NCBI RefSeq assembly: GCF_000971255.1
Contig: NZ_BBMC01000007.1
Location: 1-64,000 of the forward strand
Origin: Demequina rhizosphaerae
Lineage (GTDB): Bacteria; Actinomycetota; Actinomycetes; Actinomycetales; Demequinaceae
Direction: 5' to 3'
DNA: 64,000 nt
Part shown: positions 54,063 to 63,493 of the stretch, in pieces
Numbering within the stretch: position 1 is the first letter of the stretch
How the letters are laid out: the number at the start of each line of letters is the position of its first letter
The notes under the pieces: generated by a model
The model's database searches: none
What the model was told of the DNA's origin: nothing
What the model saw: the letters and a program-made list of their open reading frames with translations, nothing else
Translations under genes and position numbers: made by a program

Positions 54063-54895
54063 CCACGCTCCGCATCGAGCACCGGACCAGCTTCGCGTAC
54101 GAGGGCTCGATCGTGTCCTCGTACAACGAGGCGCGCCTCATCCCGGCGTGGCTGCCGCGCCAGCGCGTGCTCGACTCGAAGGTCGAGATCTCGCCCGTGA
54201 CGTGGCGCTCGTCGTACCGCGACTACTGGGAGGCCGACGTCGTCGTCTTCGAGGTGCTCCAGCCGCACGAGAGCCTCTCCGTGGTCGGCTCGAGCCTCGT
54301 CGAGGTCACCAGCGTGCCGGCGCGCGAGGAGCGCGTCGCGTGGGAGACCCTCACGGGCCCGCGCTTCCAGGACCTGCTGAGCGAGTACCTCGGGCTGAGC
54401 GACACGACCGAGCCCACCGAGGAGCTCGCAGCCTTCGCGCGCGACGCCGCGTCGCGCCTCGGCCCCGATGACACGGCCCGCGCCATCTGCGACCACCTGC
54501 ACGACCAGATCAACTACGTGCCCGGCTCGACGTCCGTCCACACGCCGGCCCGCGACGCGTGGGACGCCCGCTCGGGTGTGTGCCAGGACTTCGCGCACCT
54601 CGCCATCGGCGCGCTGCGCACCGTCGGCATCCCGGCCCGCTACGTGTCCGGCTACCTCCACCCCAAGCGCGACGCCGCGATCGGCGAGACCGTGTCGGGG
54701 GAGTCCCACGCGTGGGTCGAGTGGTGGACGGGCGACTGGTTCGGCTTCGACCCGACCAACGACCGCGAGGTGGGCGACCACCACGTCATCGTGGCCCGCG
54801 CCCGCGAGTACACGGACGTGCCGCCGCTCACCGGCGTCGTCGCGGGCAGCACCACGGAGCTCGACGTCCAGGTGCACATCACCCAGGTCGAGTAG
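54059..54895 (+). CDS. Transglutaminase-like cysteine peptidase
   Basis: 278 residues. N-terminal beta domain (bact_transglu_N, about 1-90), then the papain-like triad: Cys in RSGVCQDFAHLAIGALR, His in GESHAWVEWW and Asp in FGFDPTNDREV. Third gene of the ATP-grasp operon, overlapping the second by 4 bases. It probably cuts or cross-links the product of the ligase (inference). A dispersed 10-mer copy begins directly after its stop codon. Confidence 0.9.
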   Translation: MTTLRIEHRTSFAYEGSIVSSYNEARLIPAWLPRQRVLDSKVEISPVTWRSSYRDYWEADVVVFEVLQPHESLSVVGSSLVEVTSVPAREERVAWETLTGPRFQDLLSEYLGLSDTTEPTEELAAFARDAASRLGPDDTARAICDHLHDQINYVPGSTSVHTPARDAWDARSGVCQDFAHLAIGALRTVGIPARYVSGYLHPKRDAAIGETVSGESHAWVEWWTGDWFGFDPTNDREVGDHHVIVARAREYTDVPPLTGVVAGSTTELDVQVHITQVE

Positions 54896-54914
54896 GGACG
54901 ATGCGGCGGTCGCC

Positions 54915-56807
54915 TCAGCCGATGTGCTCGAGGTGCCACGGCTCGGGCTTCGAGCCGTCGGGCCGCGCCCACCCCGGCAGCGTCCACCCGTAGGCCGGCG
55001 CCGCGGAGACGAGCCACGCGTAGGCCTCGCCGTCGTAGCCGCCGGGCAGCCCGGGCTCCGACAGGTCGATCGCCTCGCCCCACCCGTGGTTCGACGTGCC
55101 CGGGACCGCGGCCATGCCGCCGTAGCGCGCGGTCGCGGCGAGCTGGCCGGCATAGTCGCGGTACGCGCTCGAGATCGGGATGTGGAGTCCGAACAGGTCG
55201 TGGAACGTCGCGTCGAGCCGCTCGAGGTCGTCCGCCGCGTCGCACGCGAGCTTGAGGCCGGCGCCCCACGGCAGCGCGCACAGGGCCGAGTCCGGGATCT
55301 GCCCGTTCTCGTAGGACGAGGCGAGGGTCGGGGAGGTCGTGCCCGCCGCATCGTCCCCCGGGGCGGCCTGGGAGGTGTCGCCCCCGCCGCCCGACGCGGC
55401 GCCCTCGCCGTCGACCGCGAGGTAGCCGGGCGAGGCCCACAGCAGCCGGTCGCCGACCCGCACCTCGACCCAGCCGTCGGCGGTGACGGCGCCGGTGGTG
55501 TCGAGCTCGGCGCCGTCCTCGCGCTGCGTCGCGACCACGGCGTCCGTCGACGGACCCCGCCGCAGGTTGAGCGCGCTGTCGACGTCGACCTGCACCACGG
55601 TCGGGTCGACCAGCCGCAGCGGCGCCTTCCACGGCGTGAACGTCACGTCCGAGCGGTGCGCGAGCCGCAGGACCGCGGCGACGGCGCCGCGCGACACGGT
55701 GGCGGCGGGCAGCAGCTCGAGGCCCTCGTCCCCGTCCTGCCCGAGCTCGCCGACGGTGCTCGCGAGCCACGTCGCGGCGGCGTCCATCTCGGACCCGGCG
55801 GTCACGTCGGCGTACGTCCCGAGGTCGGCGTCCTTCACCTTCGGGGAGCCGGCGAACCGGTAGAGCATCCGGGTCATGACGCCGCGGGTGAGCGGGTCGT
55901 CGGGGCGGAACAGCCGCGTGTCGCCCTCGAGCCGGCCGGTGACGATGCCCTGCGCCGCCAGCCACGCGATCTCGGCGGAGTACTCGGTGTCGCCGCGTCC
56001 GGCGTCCGCGAACGGCGACCGCTTGGGCACGATGCTGGCCGGCGACCCGGCGAGGCGGTACAGGAAGGCCGCGAACTCTCCGCGCGTGAGCTCGAGGTCG
56101 GGCATGTACGCGCGTCCGGCCTCGGTCAGCACGCCCTCCGCGATGCCCTTGCGGCCCATCCACGCGATCGCCGCGGCGAACTGCGAGTACGTCGGGTCGC
56201 CCAGCACGTCCGACACGTCGTCGAAGGCGACCGGGTCGAGGGGATCCGGGCCGCGGACGCCGGACGATGCGGGGGCGTCCGGGTCGTACGGCTCCGGTTC
56301 GGCAGCGGAGGAGGGCGCCGGCTGCGAGGTGCCGGTGCCGGTGCCTCCGGTCGACGGCTCGTCGGCGGGCGCGCTCGGGGTGGTCGGCTCCGGGGCGGGG
56401 TCCTGCGTGGCGCCGTCGGACGCTGAATCGGGGGAGCCGCCGGACGGCTTCTCGGCGGGTCCGCCCGCGTCGCTGGTCTGCTCCGGCGCGGGCTCGTCGG
56501 CCGTGGCCGCGGGGGCAGGCTCCGGGTCCGCCTCGGTCGTCGGGTCGGCCTCCGGCTGCGGCGCCGTCGTCTCGCTCGGCGTCGTCTCGACGGGCGCGGG
56601 CGAGGGATCCTCGGGGGCGACCGCCGCATCGTCCTGCGTCGAGGAGGGGGCTGGGGTGGAGGCGGCCTCGGGCGGTTCGGGCGTAGGCGTCACCGTCGCG
56701 GCGCCCGCGGGGGCGGCGCCGACGAGCAGCAGCGCTCCCGCGACGGTCGTCGTCGCGATCCCGGTGAGCAGGCCGCGGGGCGTGCCGCGCCTGCCGAATA
56801 CCGCCAT
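54915..56807 (-). CDS. Secreted SLH-domain D-Ala-D-Ala carboxypeptidase (VanY/M15 type)
   Basis: 630 residues. Signal peptide (about 1-37, ending GAAPAGAA), a long Pro/Ala/Glu/Thr linker (about 38-190), three SLH repeats (about 197-395; for example AFLYRLAGSP and RMLYRFAGSP), an SH3-like segment (ALNLRRGPSTDAVV) and a C-terminal M15 domain with SAYRDYAGQLAATARYG, the zinc motif TSNHGWGEAIDLS and EPWHLEHIG. It should attach to the cell wall through SLH domains and trim peptidoglycan stem peptides. GGAGG precedes the ATG. Three dispersed 10-mers lie in it (55347, 56262, 56625). Confidence 0.87.
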   Translation of the reverse strand: MAVFGRRGTPRGLLTGIATTTVAGALLLVGAAPAGAATVTPTPEPPEAASTPAPSSTQDDAAVAPEDPSPAPVETTPSETTAPQPEADPTTEADPEPAPAATADEPAPEQTSDAGGPAEKPSGGSPDSASDGATQDPAPEPTTPSAPADEPSTGGTGTGTSQPAPSSAAEPEPYDPDAPASSGVRGPDPLDPVAFDDVSDVLGDPTYSQFAAAIAWMGRKGIAEGVLTEAGRAYMPDLELTRGEFAAFLYRLAGSPASIVPKRSPFADAGRGDTEYSAEIAWLAAQGIVTGRLEGDTRLFRPDDPLTRGVMTRMLYRFAGSPKVKDADLGTYADVTAGSEMDAAATWLASTVGELGQDGDEGLELLPAATVSRGAVAAVLRLAHRSDVTFTPWKAPLRLVDPTVVQVDVDSALNLRRGPSTDAVVATQREDGAELDTTGAVTADGWVEVRVGDRLLWASPGYLAVDGEGAASGGGGDTSQAAPGDDAAGTTSPTLASSYENGQIPDSALCALPWGAGLKLACDAADDLERLDATFHDLFGLHIPISSAYRDYAGQLAATARYGGMAAVPGTSNHGWGEAIDLSEPGLPGGYDGEAYAWLVSAAPAYGWTLPGWARPDGSKPEPWHLEHIG

Positions 56808-56851
56808 CGGCCTCCTTCCCCGTCCGTTCGGGCCGCCGCGCGCCGGCGGAG

Positions 56852-56868
56852 CCCTCCGTGCGGGAGGG
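56852..56868 (-). terminator. Possible terminator after the CAP-domain gene
   Basis: CCCTCC (56852-56857) pairs with GGAGGG (56863-56868) around GTGCG, about 95 bases beyond the CAP gene stop and before the SLH gene start. Confidence 0.4.
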
Positions 56869-56962
56869 GCCCCGGGCGCGCGACCATGCCGTCACGGTCA
56901 GCCCTGGCGTACGGCGTCCTTCCATGGTGCCACGCACGCCGCGCGAGGGCCTGGGGAGGGCG

Positions 56963-57988
56963 TCAGGAGACGGAGACGCCGGTGCTCCAGCGCGTCGTGG
57001 TGAAGAATCCGGAGCGCTTGGCGATGACCTTGACCTTGATCGTGTGGCCCTTGTCAGCCTTGCGCAGCGTGTAGCGGCGGCCCGTGGCGTCGGAGATCTT
57101 GTCACCGTCGCGGAACCACCGGTAGGCGATGCTGCTCGGGGTGGGGGACCACTCGCCGGCCTTGGCGGTGAGCTGCGAGCCGACCTTCGCGGTGCCGGAC
57201 ACCGTCGGCCGCGGCGCGGTGCTGAAGGCCTTGGGGATCGACACCGCCGCGCTGGTCTTGGCGGTGGTGAGGTAGCCCGAGCGCTTGGCGATGACCTTGA
57301 CCTTGATGTTGTGGCCGCGGTCGGCCTTGGTCACGGTGTACTTGCGGCCGTTGGCGCCGTCGATGCGCACGCCGTCGCGGAACCAGCGGAAGCTCACGTT
57401 CGGGGAGGGGCTCCACGAGCCCACCTTCGCGGTGAGCACGGAGCCGACCTTCTTCGTGCCCGCGATCTTGGGCCGCGGCGTCGCGTCGAACTTGCTGTAG
57501 TGCGCGAAGTTCTGGGTCGCCCACACGCAGTCGCTCGACTTGTCGTACGCGATGCCGACGCCGATGTCGGAGTAGCTGCCGCTGATGTTCGCCTCGTGGC
57601 CGGAGGACTTGAGCCACGCCGTCATGACGGCGGCCGCGTTGTCGGCGGCCGAGCCGTAGCCGCACGCGTAGCCGACGTTCTCGGCGGCGCGGTCGGGCGT
57701 CGACGGGATCTGGACGGCGAACTTCGGGTTGTGGCTGAGGTTCTCGGTGGAGCGCATCTTCTTGCTCCACGTCGTCGACACGTCCGTCATGCCGCCCTGC
57801 AGGGAGAGCGGCTTGAGGCCCTCCTCGGCGCGGTAGGCGTTGGTCTTCTTGAGGATGAGCTGGGCCGGATCGGTGGCGGCGTGCGCGGAGCCGCCTGCCA
57901 GCGCCACCGCGGCCACCAGCAGGCCGACCAGCGCGAGCGCGGTGCGGCGAGCGAGCGTGTGCGGGACCGCGAGGGCGGACGGACGCAT
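56963..57988 (-). CDS. Secreted CAP/SCP-domain protein with two Ig-like repeats
   Basis: 341 residues. Signal peptide (about 1-37) followed by a CAP domain (about 40-165; LILKKTNAYRAEEGLKPLSL, RAAENVGYACGYG, SSGHEANISGSYSDIGVGIA with the conserved His and Glu, and CVWATQNFAHY). Two ~85-residue repeats follow, each with PRPxxxGTxKVGSxLTAK, WFRDG and the ending KVIAKRSG. The same repeat occurs three times in the adjacent gene. AGGAGG precedes the ATG. Function of bacterial CAP proteins is unclear. Confidence 0.87.
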   Translation of the reverse strand: MRPSALAVPHTLARRTALALVGLLVAAVALAGGSAHAATDPAQLILKKTNAYRAEEGLKPLSLQGGMTDVSTTWSKKMRSTENLSHNPKFAVQIPSTPDRAAENVGYACGYGSAADNAAAVMTAWLKSSGHEANISGSYSDIGVGIAYDKSSDCVWATQNFAHYSKFDATPRPKIAGTKKVGSVLTAKVGSWSPSPNVSFRWFRDGVRIDGANGRKYTVTKADRGHNIKVKVIAKRSGYLTTAKTSAAVSIPKAFSTAPRPTVSGTAKVGSQLTAKAGEWSPTPSSIAYRWFRDGDKISDATGRRYTLRKADKGHTIKVKVIAKRSGFFTTTRWSTGVSVS

Positions 57989-58160
57989 GCTGACCTCCTG
58001 TTCGGGGATCCGGGGCTGGATGCGCCCGTCTCCGGATGGGATATCGGCATGATTCCGGCATTCCGGTAGCCCTGGGAGGGGTTTGTGGGCTATGCCACAT
58101 GGCGTCCGTGCGTGAATGTGGCGAATGTCACTGGCCGGGGCCCGTTCGTGACGTCCCTGG

Positions 58161-59717
58161 TCAGCGCGCGCGGACCGCCGCGCTCGTCCTGCTGGTCGCG
58201 AGGAAGCCGGGCTTGCGCGCGGTGACCTTGACGGTGATCCGCGCGCCGCGATCCTTGGCGACCGGGGAGTACGTGCGTGCCGTCGCGCCGGAGATCGCGA
58301 CGCCGTCGCGGTACCAGCGGTACGCGAGCGACGTGGGCGTCGGCGTCCACGTGCCGGTGCGGGCGCGGAGGGTCGACCCCACGGCGGGCGTGCCCGCGAT
58401 GGTCGGCGTCGGCGCGGCGGAGAAGACCTTCGGCACGGCCTTGCCGGCGCTCGTGCGGCTCGTCTTGAGGTCGCCGCTGCGCTGGGCGGTGACCTTGGCG
58501 GTGAGGGTGTGGCCGCGGTCGTCCTTGGTCACCGTGTAGTGCCGCGTCGTCGCGCCCGCGATGCGGATGCCGTCGCGGAACCATCGGAACGTGAGCGCGG
58601 CGCGAGGCGACCACGTGCCGGGCACGGCGGTGAGGGTCTCCCCGGCCTTGGCCCGGCCGGAGATCGTCGGGGTGGGGGCGGAGGCGAAGCCCGCGGGCAC
58701 GGCCACGGCGGCGGAGGTGCGCGCCACGGTGTCGAAGCCCTCGCGGGCGCCGGTGACGGTGACGGTCACGGCCGCGCCGAGATCCGCCGTGGCGAGGACG
58801 TAGGTCGCGGCGTTGGCGCCGTCGATCGCGACGCCGTCACGGTTCCACCGGTAGGCGAGGAGCGCGGACGGGGCCCAGGTCCCCGACCTCGCGGTGAGCG
58901 TCGCGCCGGGCTTGACGGTCGGGGCCGCGATCGTGGGACGCGGCGTGGCGGACCACACGCCCTTCTCGAGCACGGCGTCGATGCCGGTGACGGCCGCGCG
59001 CGGGGCGACGGTCACCGGGGTCGCGTCGAGGTACGAGTACGCGTCGTCGAACCACTCGGGCGCGACGTCGGGCAGGAGCGAGCCCTGCTCGTCCTCCGCG
59101 ATTCCGAACGACACGTCGTAGGTGTCGGGCGGCAGGTTCGTGAACGTGTAGCCGTACGCGCCCGGTGTCGCGGTGAAGTGCGTGCCGCGGGCGCCGGCGA
59201 GCCACACCGTGACGAGGCCCGGGCTCGGCTTCGCGACCGACTCGCTGATGATCGTCACGTCCCCGGACAGCGTCCCCGTCCACTCCATGGTCTGGTCGAT
59301 GCTCGTCGCGTCAGCCGTCGTGAGGTCCACGGGCGTCGAGGTGCCCTGCGTCACCGCACCCGGCCAGTACGACGTGCGCACCAGCGGCGGGATGGTCAGC
59401 GACTGGGTCTCGGTCGTGAGGTAGAGGGGGAAGCTGATGCGGTAACGCCCCGGCTCGAGCCCGTCGAGCGTGTACGTGCCGTCCGTCGGCGACACCGCGA
59501 CGAAGCCGCCCGGCTGGCCGTCCAGGCCCGTCGCGCGCACGAATACGAACACGTAGTAGTCGAGCGGCGCGCCCTGGGGCAGGGACACGGTGCCCGAGAT
59601 CGACCGGGTGACGGTCTCGGCGCGGGCGGGCTCGGCGGCCGAGGCGAGACCGAGCGCGAGCAGGAGGGCGGCGGCGAGCGCGACCAGCCGCGTCCGGCGG
59701 GACGATGCGATGGGCAC
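58161..59717 (-). CDS. Secreted protein with carboxypeptidase-regulatory-like and three Ig-like repeats
   Basis: 518 residues. Signal peptide (about 1-32, [10 protein letters not shown]), then two Cna-B/carboxypeptidase-regulatory-like beta domains (about 35-135 with [16 protein letters not shown], and 140-245 with [16 protein letters not shown]), then three Ig-like repeats (about 250-518, each with the core YRW/FRWxRDG and ending KPGF, REGF or RSGD). No enzyme domain. Start: GTG at 59717, after GAGGGAG. It is probably a surface or adhesion protein. The dispersed 10-mer at 59700 encodes residues just after the start. Confidence 0.78.
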   Translation of the reverse strand: MPIASSRRTRLVALAAALLLALGLASAAEPARAETVTRSISGTVSLPQGAPLDYYVFVFVRATGLDGQPGGFVAVSPTDGTYTLDGLEPGRYRISFPLYLTTETQSLTIPPLVRTSYWPGAVTQGTSTPVDLTTADATSIDQTMEWTGTLSGDVTIISESVAKPSPGLVTVWLAGARGTHFTATPGAYGYTFTNLPPDTYDVSFGIAEDEQGSLLPDVAPEWFDDAYSYLDATPVTVAPRAAVTGIDAVLEKGVWSATPRPTIAAPTVKPGATLTARSGTWAPSALLAYRWNRDGVAIDGANAATYVLATADLGAAVTVTVTGAREGFDTVARTSAAVAVPAGFASAPTPTISGRAKAGETLTAVPGTWSPRAALTFRWFRDGIRIAGATTRHYTVTKDDRGHTLTAKVTAQRSGDLKTSRTSAGKAVPKVFSAAPTPTIAGTPAVGSTLRARTGTWTPTPTSLAYRWYRDGVAISGATARTYSPVAKDRGARITVKVTARKPGFLATSRTSAAVRAR

Positions 59718-59863
59718 GGGCCACACTCCCTCAGCCGGGGAGGCTCCCTGCGCTCTGCCGGTGAGCGCAATGTAGCGGCACGCGGTGACGTCGACAAGAG
59801 GGTCTGGCGGCCCCGTCGCGCGGCCAACCTGCGCGCGCGGACCTCGCGCGCATCGTCCCTCGG

Positions 59864-59869
59864 TAGAAT
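59864..59869 (+). promoter_or_regulatory. leuS: -10 element of leuS (leaderless)
   Basis: TAGAAT ends seven bases before the GTG of leuS; no Shine-Dalgarno is present. A dispersed 10-mer (59849-59858) lies just upstream in the -35/-10 spacer. Confidence 0.65.
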
Positions 59870-59876
59870 CCTTCGG

Positions 59877-62378
59877 GTGACCGAGACGCCCACGCACGAC
59901 GCCGCCCGCTACGACTTCCACGCGATCGAGGAGCGCTGGCTCCCCGTGTGGGAGGAGCGCCAGCCCTTCCGCTCGGGCCGGCCCGACGACGACCGCCCCA
60001 CCAAGTACGTGCTCGACATGTTCCCGTACCCGTCGGGCGACCTCCACATGGGTCACGCCGAGGCGTACGCGCTCGGCGACGTCATCGCACGCCACTGGGT
60101 GCAGAAGGGCTTCAACGTCCTCCACCCGATCGGCTGGGACTCGTTCGGCCTGCCCGCAGAGAACGCCGCCATCAAGCGCGGCGTCGACCCGGCCGGCTGG
60201 ACCGAGGACAACATCGCCCAGCAGGTCAGCTCGATGAAGCGCTACGCGTGCTCGTTCGACTGGGACCGCGTGCTGATGACGCACCGTCCCGACTACTACC
60301 GCTGGAACCAGTGGATCTTCACGCGCATGTTCGAGCGCGGCCTCGCCTACCGCAAGCACTCGAACGTGAACTGGTGCCCGAAGGACCAGACCGTGCTGGC
60401 GAACGAGCAGGTCGTGGGCGGCCTGTGCGAGCGCTGCGACACCCCGGTCACCAAGAAGAAGCTCAACCAGTGGTACTTCAAGGTCACGGAGTACGCGGAC
60501 GAGCTGCTCGACGGCCTCGAGACCCTGCGCGGCTCGTGGCCCGACAAGGTCATCGCGATGCAGCGCAACTGGATCGGCCGCTCCTCGGGCGCCGACGTCG
60601 CGTTCGAGATCGAGGGCCGCGACGAGCCCATCACGATCTACACGACGCGTCCCGACACGCTCCACGGCGCGACCTTCATGGTCGTGGCCGCGGACTCCGA
60701 CCTCGCCGCCGAGCTGGCCGAGGGCGCGGACGAGGCGACGCAGGCCGAGTTCGCGACCTACGTCGAGAAGGTCAAGGGCGAGAACGAGATCGATCGCCTC
60801 GCGACCGACCGCGAGAAGACCGGCGTCTTCCTGCAGCGCTACGGCATCAACCCCGTCAACGGCGAGCGCCTGCCCATCTGGGCCTCCGACTACGTCCTGG
60901 CCGACTACGGCCACGGCGCGATCATGGCCGTGCCGGCGCACGACCAGCGCGACCTCGACTTCGCGCGCGCCATGGACCTGCCCGTCCGCGTGGTCCTCGA
61001 CTGCACCGACGAGAACGGGCAGGCCTACGGCGACCCGGCCGAGACCGGCATCGCCGCCGCGGGCGACGGCACGCTCGTCAACTCGGGCTCGCTCAACGGC
61101 ATGGCCAAGGCCGAGGCCATCGCCGCCATCACCGAGGAGCTGTCCGCGGCCGGCACGGGCGACGCCGCGACCAACTACCGCCTGCGCGACTGGCTGATCT
61201 CGCGTCAGCGCTACTGGGGCACGCCCATCCCGATCGTCCACTGCGAGGCCTGCGGCGAGGTCCCCGTCCCCGACGACCAGCTGCCCGTGCAGCTGCCCGC
61301 CGCCGAGGGGCTGGACCTCAAGCCCAAGGGCCAGTCGCCGCTCGCGGCCGCGACGGACTGGGTCAACACGACGTGCCCGTCGTGCGGCGGCGCGGCCCTG
61401 CGCGACACGGACACGATGGACACCTTCGTGGACTCGTCGTGGTACTTCCTGCGCTACCTCGACCCCGCCAAGGCCGACGGCCCGTTCGATGTGCTCGACG
61501 CGAAGCGCTGGGCGCCCGTCGACCAGTACGTCGGCGGCGTCACCCACGCGATCCTCCACCTGCTGTACTCGCGCTTCTTCACCAAGGCGCTGCGCGACAT
61601 GGGGATGCTCGACTTCGACGAGCCGTTCTCCGCGCTGCTCAACCAGGGCATGGTGCAGATGGACGGCTCCGCGATGTCGAAGTCCCGCGGGAACCTGGTG
61701 CGCCTGTCCGAGCAGCTCGACGAGTTCGGCGTCGACGCGGTGCGCCTCACCATGGCCTTCGCCGGCCCGCCGGAGGACGACATCGACTGGGCGGACGTCT
61801 CGCCCGCGGGCTCCGCCAAGTTCCTCGCCCGCGCGTGGCGCCTCGCCCGCGACGTCGAGTCCGAGCCGGGGGTCGACCCGGCCACGGGCGACCAGGCGCT
61901 GCGCGCGGTCACGCACCGGACGCTGCACGACTCCCAGGAGCTGGTCGAGGGCTTCAAGTTCAACGTGGTGGTCGCCCGCACCATGGAGCTGGTCAACGCG
62001 ACCCGCAAGGTCATCGACAGCGGCGCCGGCGCGTCCGACCCCGCGGTCCGTGAGGCGGCCGAGGTGGTCTCCATCCTGCTGAGCCTGTTCGCGCCGTACG
62101 CGGCCGAGGACATGTGGGCGATGCTCGGCCACGAGGACGTCGCGCTCGCGACCTACCCGGCCGTCGAAGAGTCGCTGCTGGTCGAGGAGACCGTCACGTG
62201 CATCGTCCAGGTCAAGGGCAAGGTGCGCGGCCGTCTCGAGGTGCCCCCGGGCATCTCCGAGGACGAGCTGCGCGAGCTCGCGCTCGCCTCCGACGGCGCT
62301 AAGCGCGCGATCGGCGACGCGGGCATCCGCACGGTCATCGTGCGCGCGCCCAAGCTCGTCAACATCGTCACCGCGTGA
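59877..62378 (+). CDS. leuS: Leucyl-tRNA synthetase
   Basis: 833 residues, class I synthetase. HIGH motif in [21 protein letters not shown]1 editing domain (about 225-420; [14 protein letters not shown]), a zinc-like Cys pair in [14 protein letters not shown] to CERC, the catalytic [13 protein letters not shown] and KMSKS as AMSKSRGN. Anticodon-binding and C-terminal domains complete it. The GTG start is set by the TAGAAT -10. No copy of the dispersed 10-mer lies within it; one 9-base core lies at 62200. Confidence 0.97.
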   Translation: MTETPTHDAARYDFHAIEERWLPVWEERQPFRSGRPDDDRPTKYVLDMFPYPSGDLHMGHAEAYALGDVIARHWVQKGFNVLHPIGWDSFGLPAENAAIKRGVDPAGWTEDNIAQQVSSMKRYACSFDWDRVLMTHRPDYYRWNQWIFTRMFERGLAYRKHSNVNWCPKDQTVLANEQVVGGLCERCDTPVTKKKLNQWYFKVTEYADELLDGLETLRGSWPDKVIAMQRNWIGRSSGADVAFEIEGRDEPITIYTTRPDTLHGATFMVVAADSDLAAELAEGADEATQAEFATYVEKVKGENEIDRLATDREKTGVFLQRYGINPVNGERLPIWASDYVLADYGHGAIMAVPAHDQRDLDFARAMDLPVRVVLDCTDENGQAYGDPAETGIAAAGDGTLVNSGSLNGMAKAEAIAAITEELSAAGTGDAATNYRLRDWLISRQRYWGTPIPIVHCEACGEVPVPDDQLPVQLPAAEGLDLKPKGQSPLAAATDWVNTTCPSCGGAALRDTDTMDTFVDSSWYFLRYLDPAKADGPFDVLDAKRWAPVDQYVGGVTHAILHLLYSRFFTKALRDMGMLDFDEPFSALLNQGMVQMDGSAMSKSRGNLVRLSEQLDEFGVDAVRLTMAFAGPPEDDIDWADVSPAGSAKFLARAWRLARDVESEPGVDPATGDQALRAVTHRTLHDSQELVEGFKFNVVVARTMELVNATRKVIDSGAGASDPAVREAAEVVSILLSLFAPYAAEDMWAMLGHEDVALATYPAVEESLLVEETVTCIVQVKGKVRGRLEVPPGISEDELRELALASDGAKRAIGDAGIRTVIVRAPKLVNIVTA

Positions 62379-62381
62379 TCT

Positions 62382-62417
62382 GCCGCCGGCACCGCCTCCG
62401 GGCGGTGCCGCGGCGGC
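62382..62417 (+). terminator. Hairpin terminator after leuS
   Basis: GCACCGCC (62389-62396) pairs with GGCGGTGC (62401-62408) around TCCG, extended by GCCGCCG with CGGCGGC past a 2-base bulge. Starts four bases after the stop codon. Confidence 0.8.
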
Positions 62418-62458
62418 ATCGCCACCGCGTGCGCGCCCCGCGCCGCTAGGGTGACCGC

Positions 62459-63313
62459 ATGACCGTCGCCGTCATCGCCGACTCCGCGGCCTCGCTGTCG
62501 CCGGGGCTCGCGGAGAGCCGGCGCATCGGGGTGGTGCCGCTGCAGGTCGTCGTCGACGGCGACGCGGTCGAGGAGGGCGTCGGGATCAGCCCCGACGAGG
62601 TCGTGGCGCACCTGCGCGCGGGCCACGCCACCAGCACCTCCCAGCCCACGCCCGCCGCCTTCGACGCGGCCATTTCCGCCGCGGTCGAGGCCGGTGCCGC
62701 GGGCATCGTCATCGTGGCGATGTCGCGCGCGCTGTCGGGAACGTGCGAGGCCGCGGAGGCCGCCGCCGCACGCGCGCCCGTGCCGGTCGAGGTCGTCGAT
62801 ACCAGGACCGTCGCCATGGCGGCGGGATACGCGGCGCTGGCCGCCGCGCACGAGGCGCGCGCGGGCGGGTCGCTCGAGGCCGTGGCCGCGGTGGCGCGGG
62901 ACGTCGCCGCCGGCTCCCGCTGCGTCTTCACCGTCGAGTCGCTCGACCACCTCCGGCGCGGGGGAAGGATCGGCCCGGCCGTCGCGGCCGTCGGGCGCGT
63001 CCTCGGCATCCGGCCCGTGCTCGAGGTCGCGGACGGCGAGGTCGCGCTGGTGGGGCGGGTGCGGTCGGCCGCGCGGGCCCGCGCGGCCCTGCACGCCGCG
63101 GTGGACGATGCGCTCGCCGGGCGGGCGCACCCCGTCGTCACGGTGCATGGCGTGGGAGCCGAGGAGCAGGCGACGGAGGCGGCGCGCGAGATCGAGGCGC
63201 GTCATCCGTGGCTCGGGCCGGTCGCGGTCGCCGAGGTGAGCGCCGTGCTCGCGGTGCACGCGGGGCCGGGGACGCTCGCGGCCGTCGTCGCGGACCTGCC
63301 GCCGGAGGCCTGA
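62459..63313 (+). CDS. DegV-family fatty-acid-binding protein
   Basis: 284 residues. VAVIADSAASLSPGLAESRR at the start, the lipid-pocket segments ATSTSQPTPAAFDAAI and IVIVAMSRALSGTCEAAEAA, and TVESLDHLRRGGRIGPAVAA. DegV/FakB proteins carry fatty acids for phosphorylation by FakA, which is not in the window. TAGGGT six bases before the ATG suggests a leaderless mRNA. Next to comEA. Confidence 0.88.
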   Translation: MTVAVIADSAASLSPGLAESRRIGVVPLQVVVDGDAVEEGVGISPDEVVAHLRAGHATSTSQPTPAAFDAAISAAVEAGAAGIVIVAMSRALSGTCEAAEAAAARAPVPVEVVDTRTVAMAAGYAALAAAHEARAGGSLEAVAAVARDVAAGSRCVFTVESLDHLRRGGRIGPAVAAVGRVLGIRPVLEVADGEVALVGRVRSAARARAALHAAVDDALAGRAHPVVTVHGVGAEEQATEAAREIEARHPWLGPVAVAEVSAVLAVHAGPGTLAAVVADLPPEA

Positions 63314-63493
63314 GCGCGGTTCCGGCGGCGCGCTTTCCGCGCGGTCACGCGCCCGTCCAGCCCCCGCCACGGTTCCGCCGTCGCCGCACCCCCTCTCCCA
63401 AGGTGATGTCCCCGGTCGCGTGCCGTGGTCGCGGCTCCTCCGGGCGTCGCCGCTCGGGCCAGCGCGACTTCGAAGGCGGCCTAGCGTGCCCGC

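Noticed and set aside
58509..59876. Upstream in-frame extension of leuS
   Set aside because: It reads antisense to the Ig-like repeat protein with shadow composition; the leaderless GTG at 59877 matches the LeuS N-terminus.
59718..59876. T-box or other riboswitch before leuS
   Set aside because: The -10 lies only seven bases before the start, leaving no leader RNA.
58161..62132. Giant minus-strand frame covering leuS
   Set aside because: Only the part below 59717 has a signal peptide and real domains; the rest is antisense to leuS.
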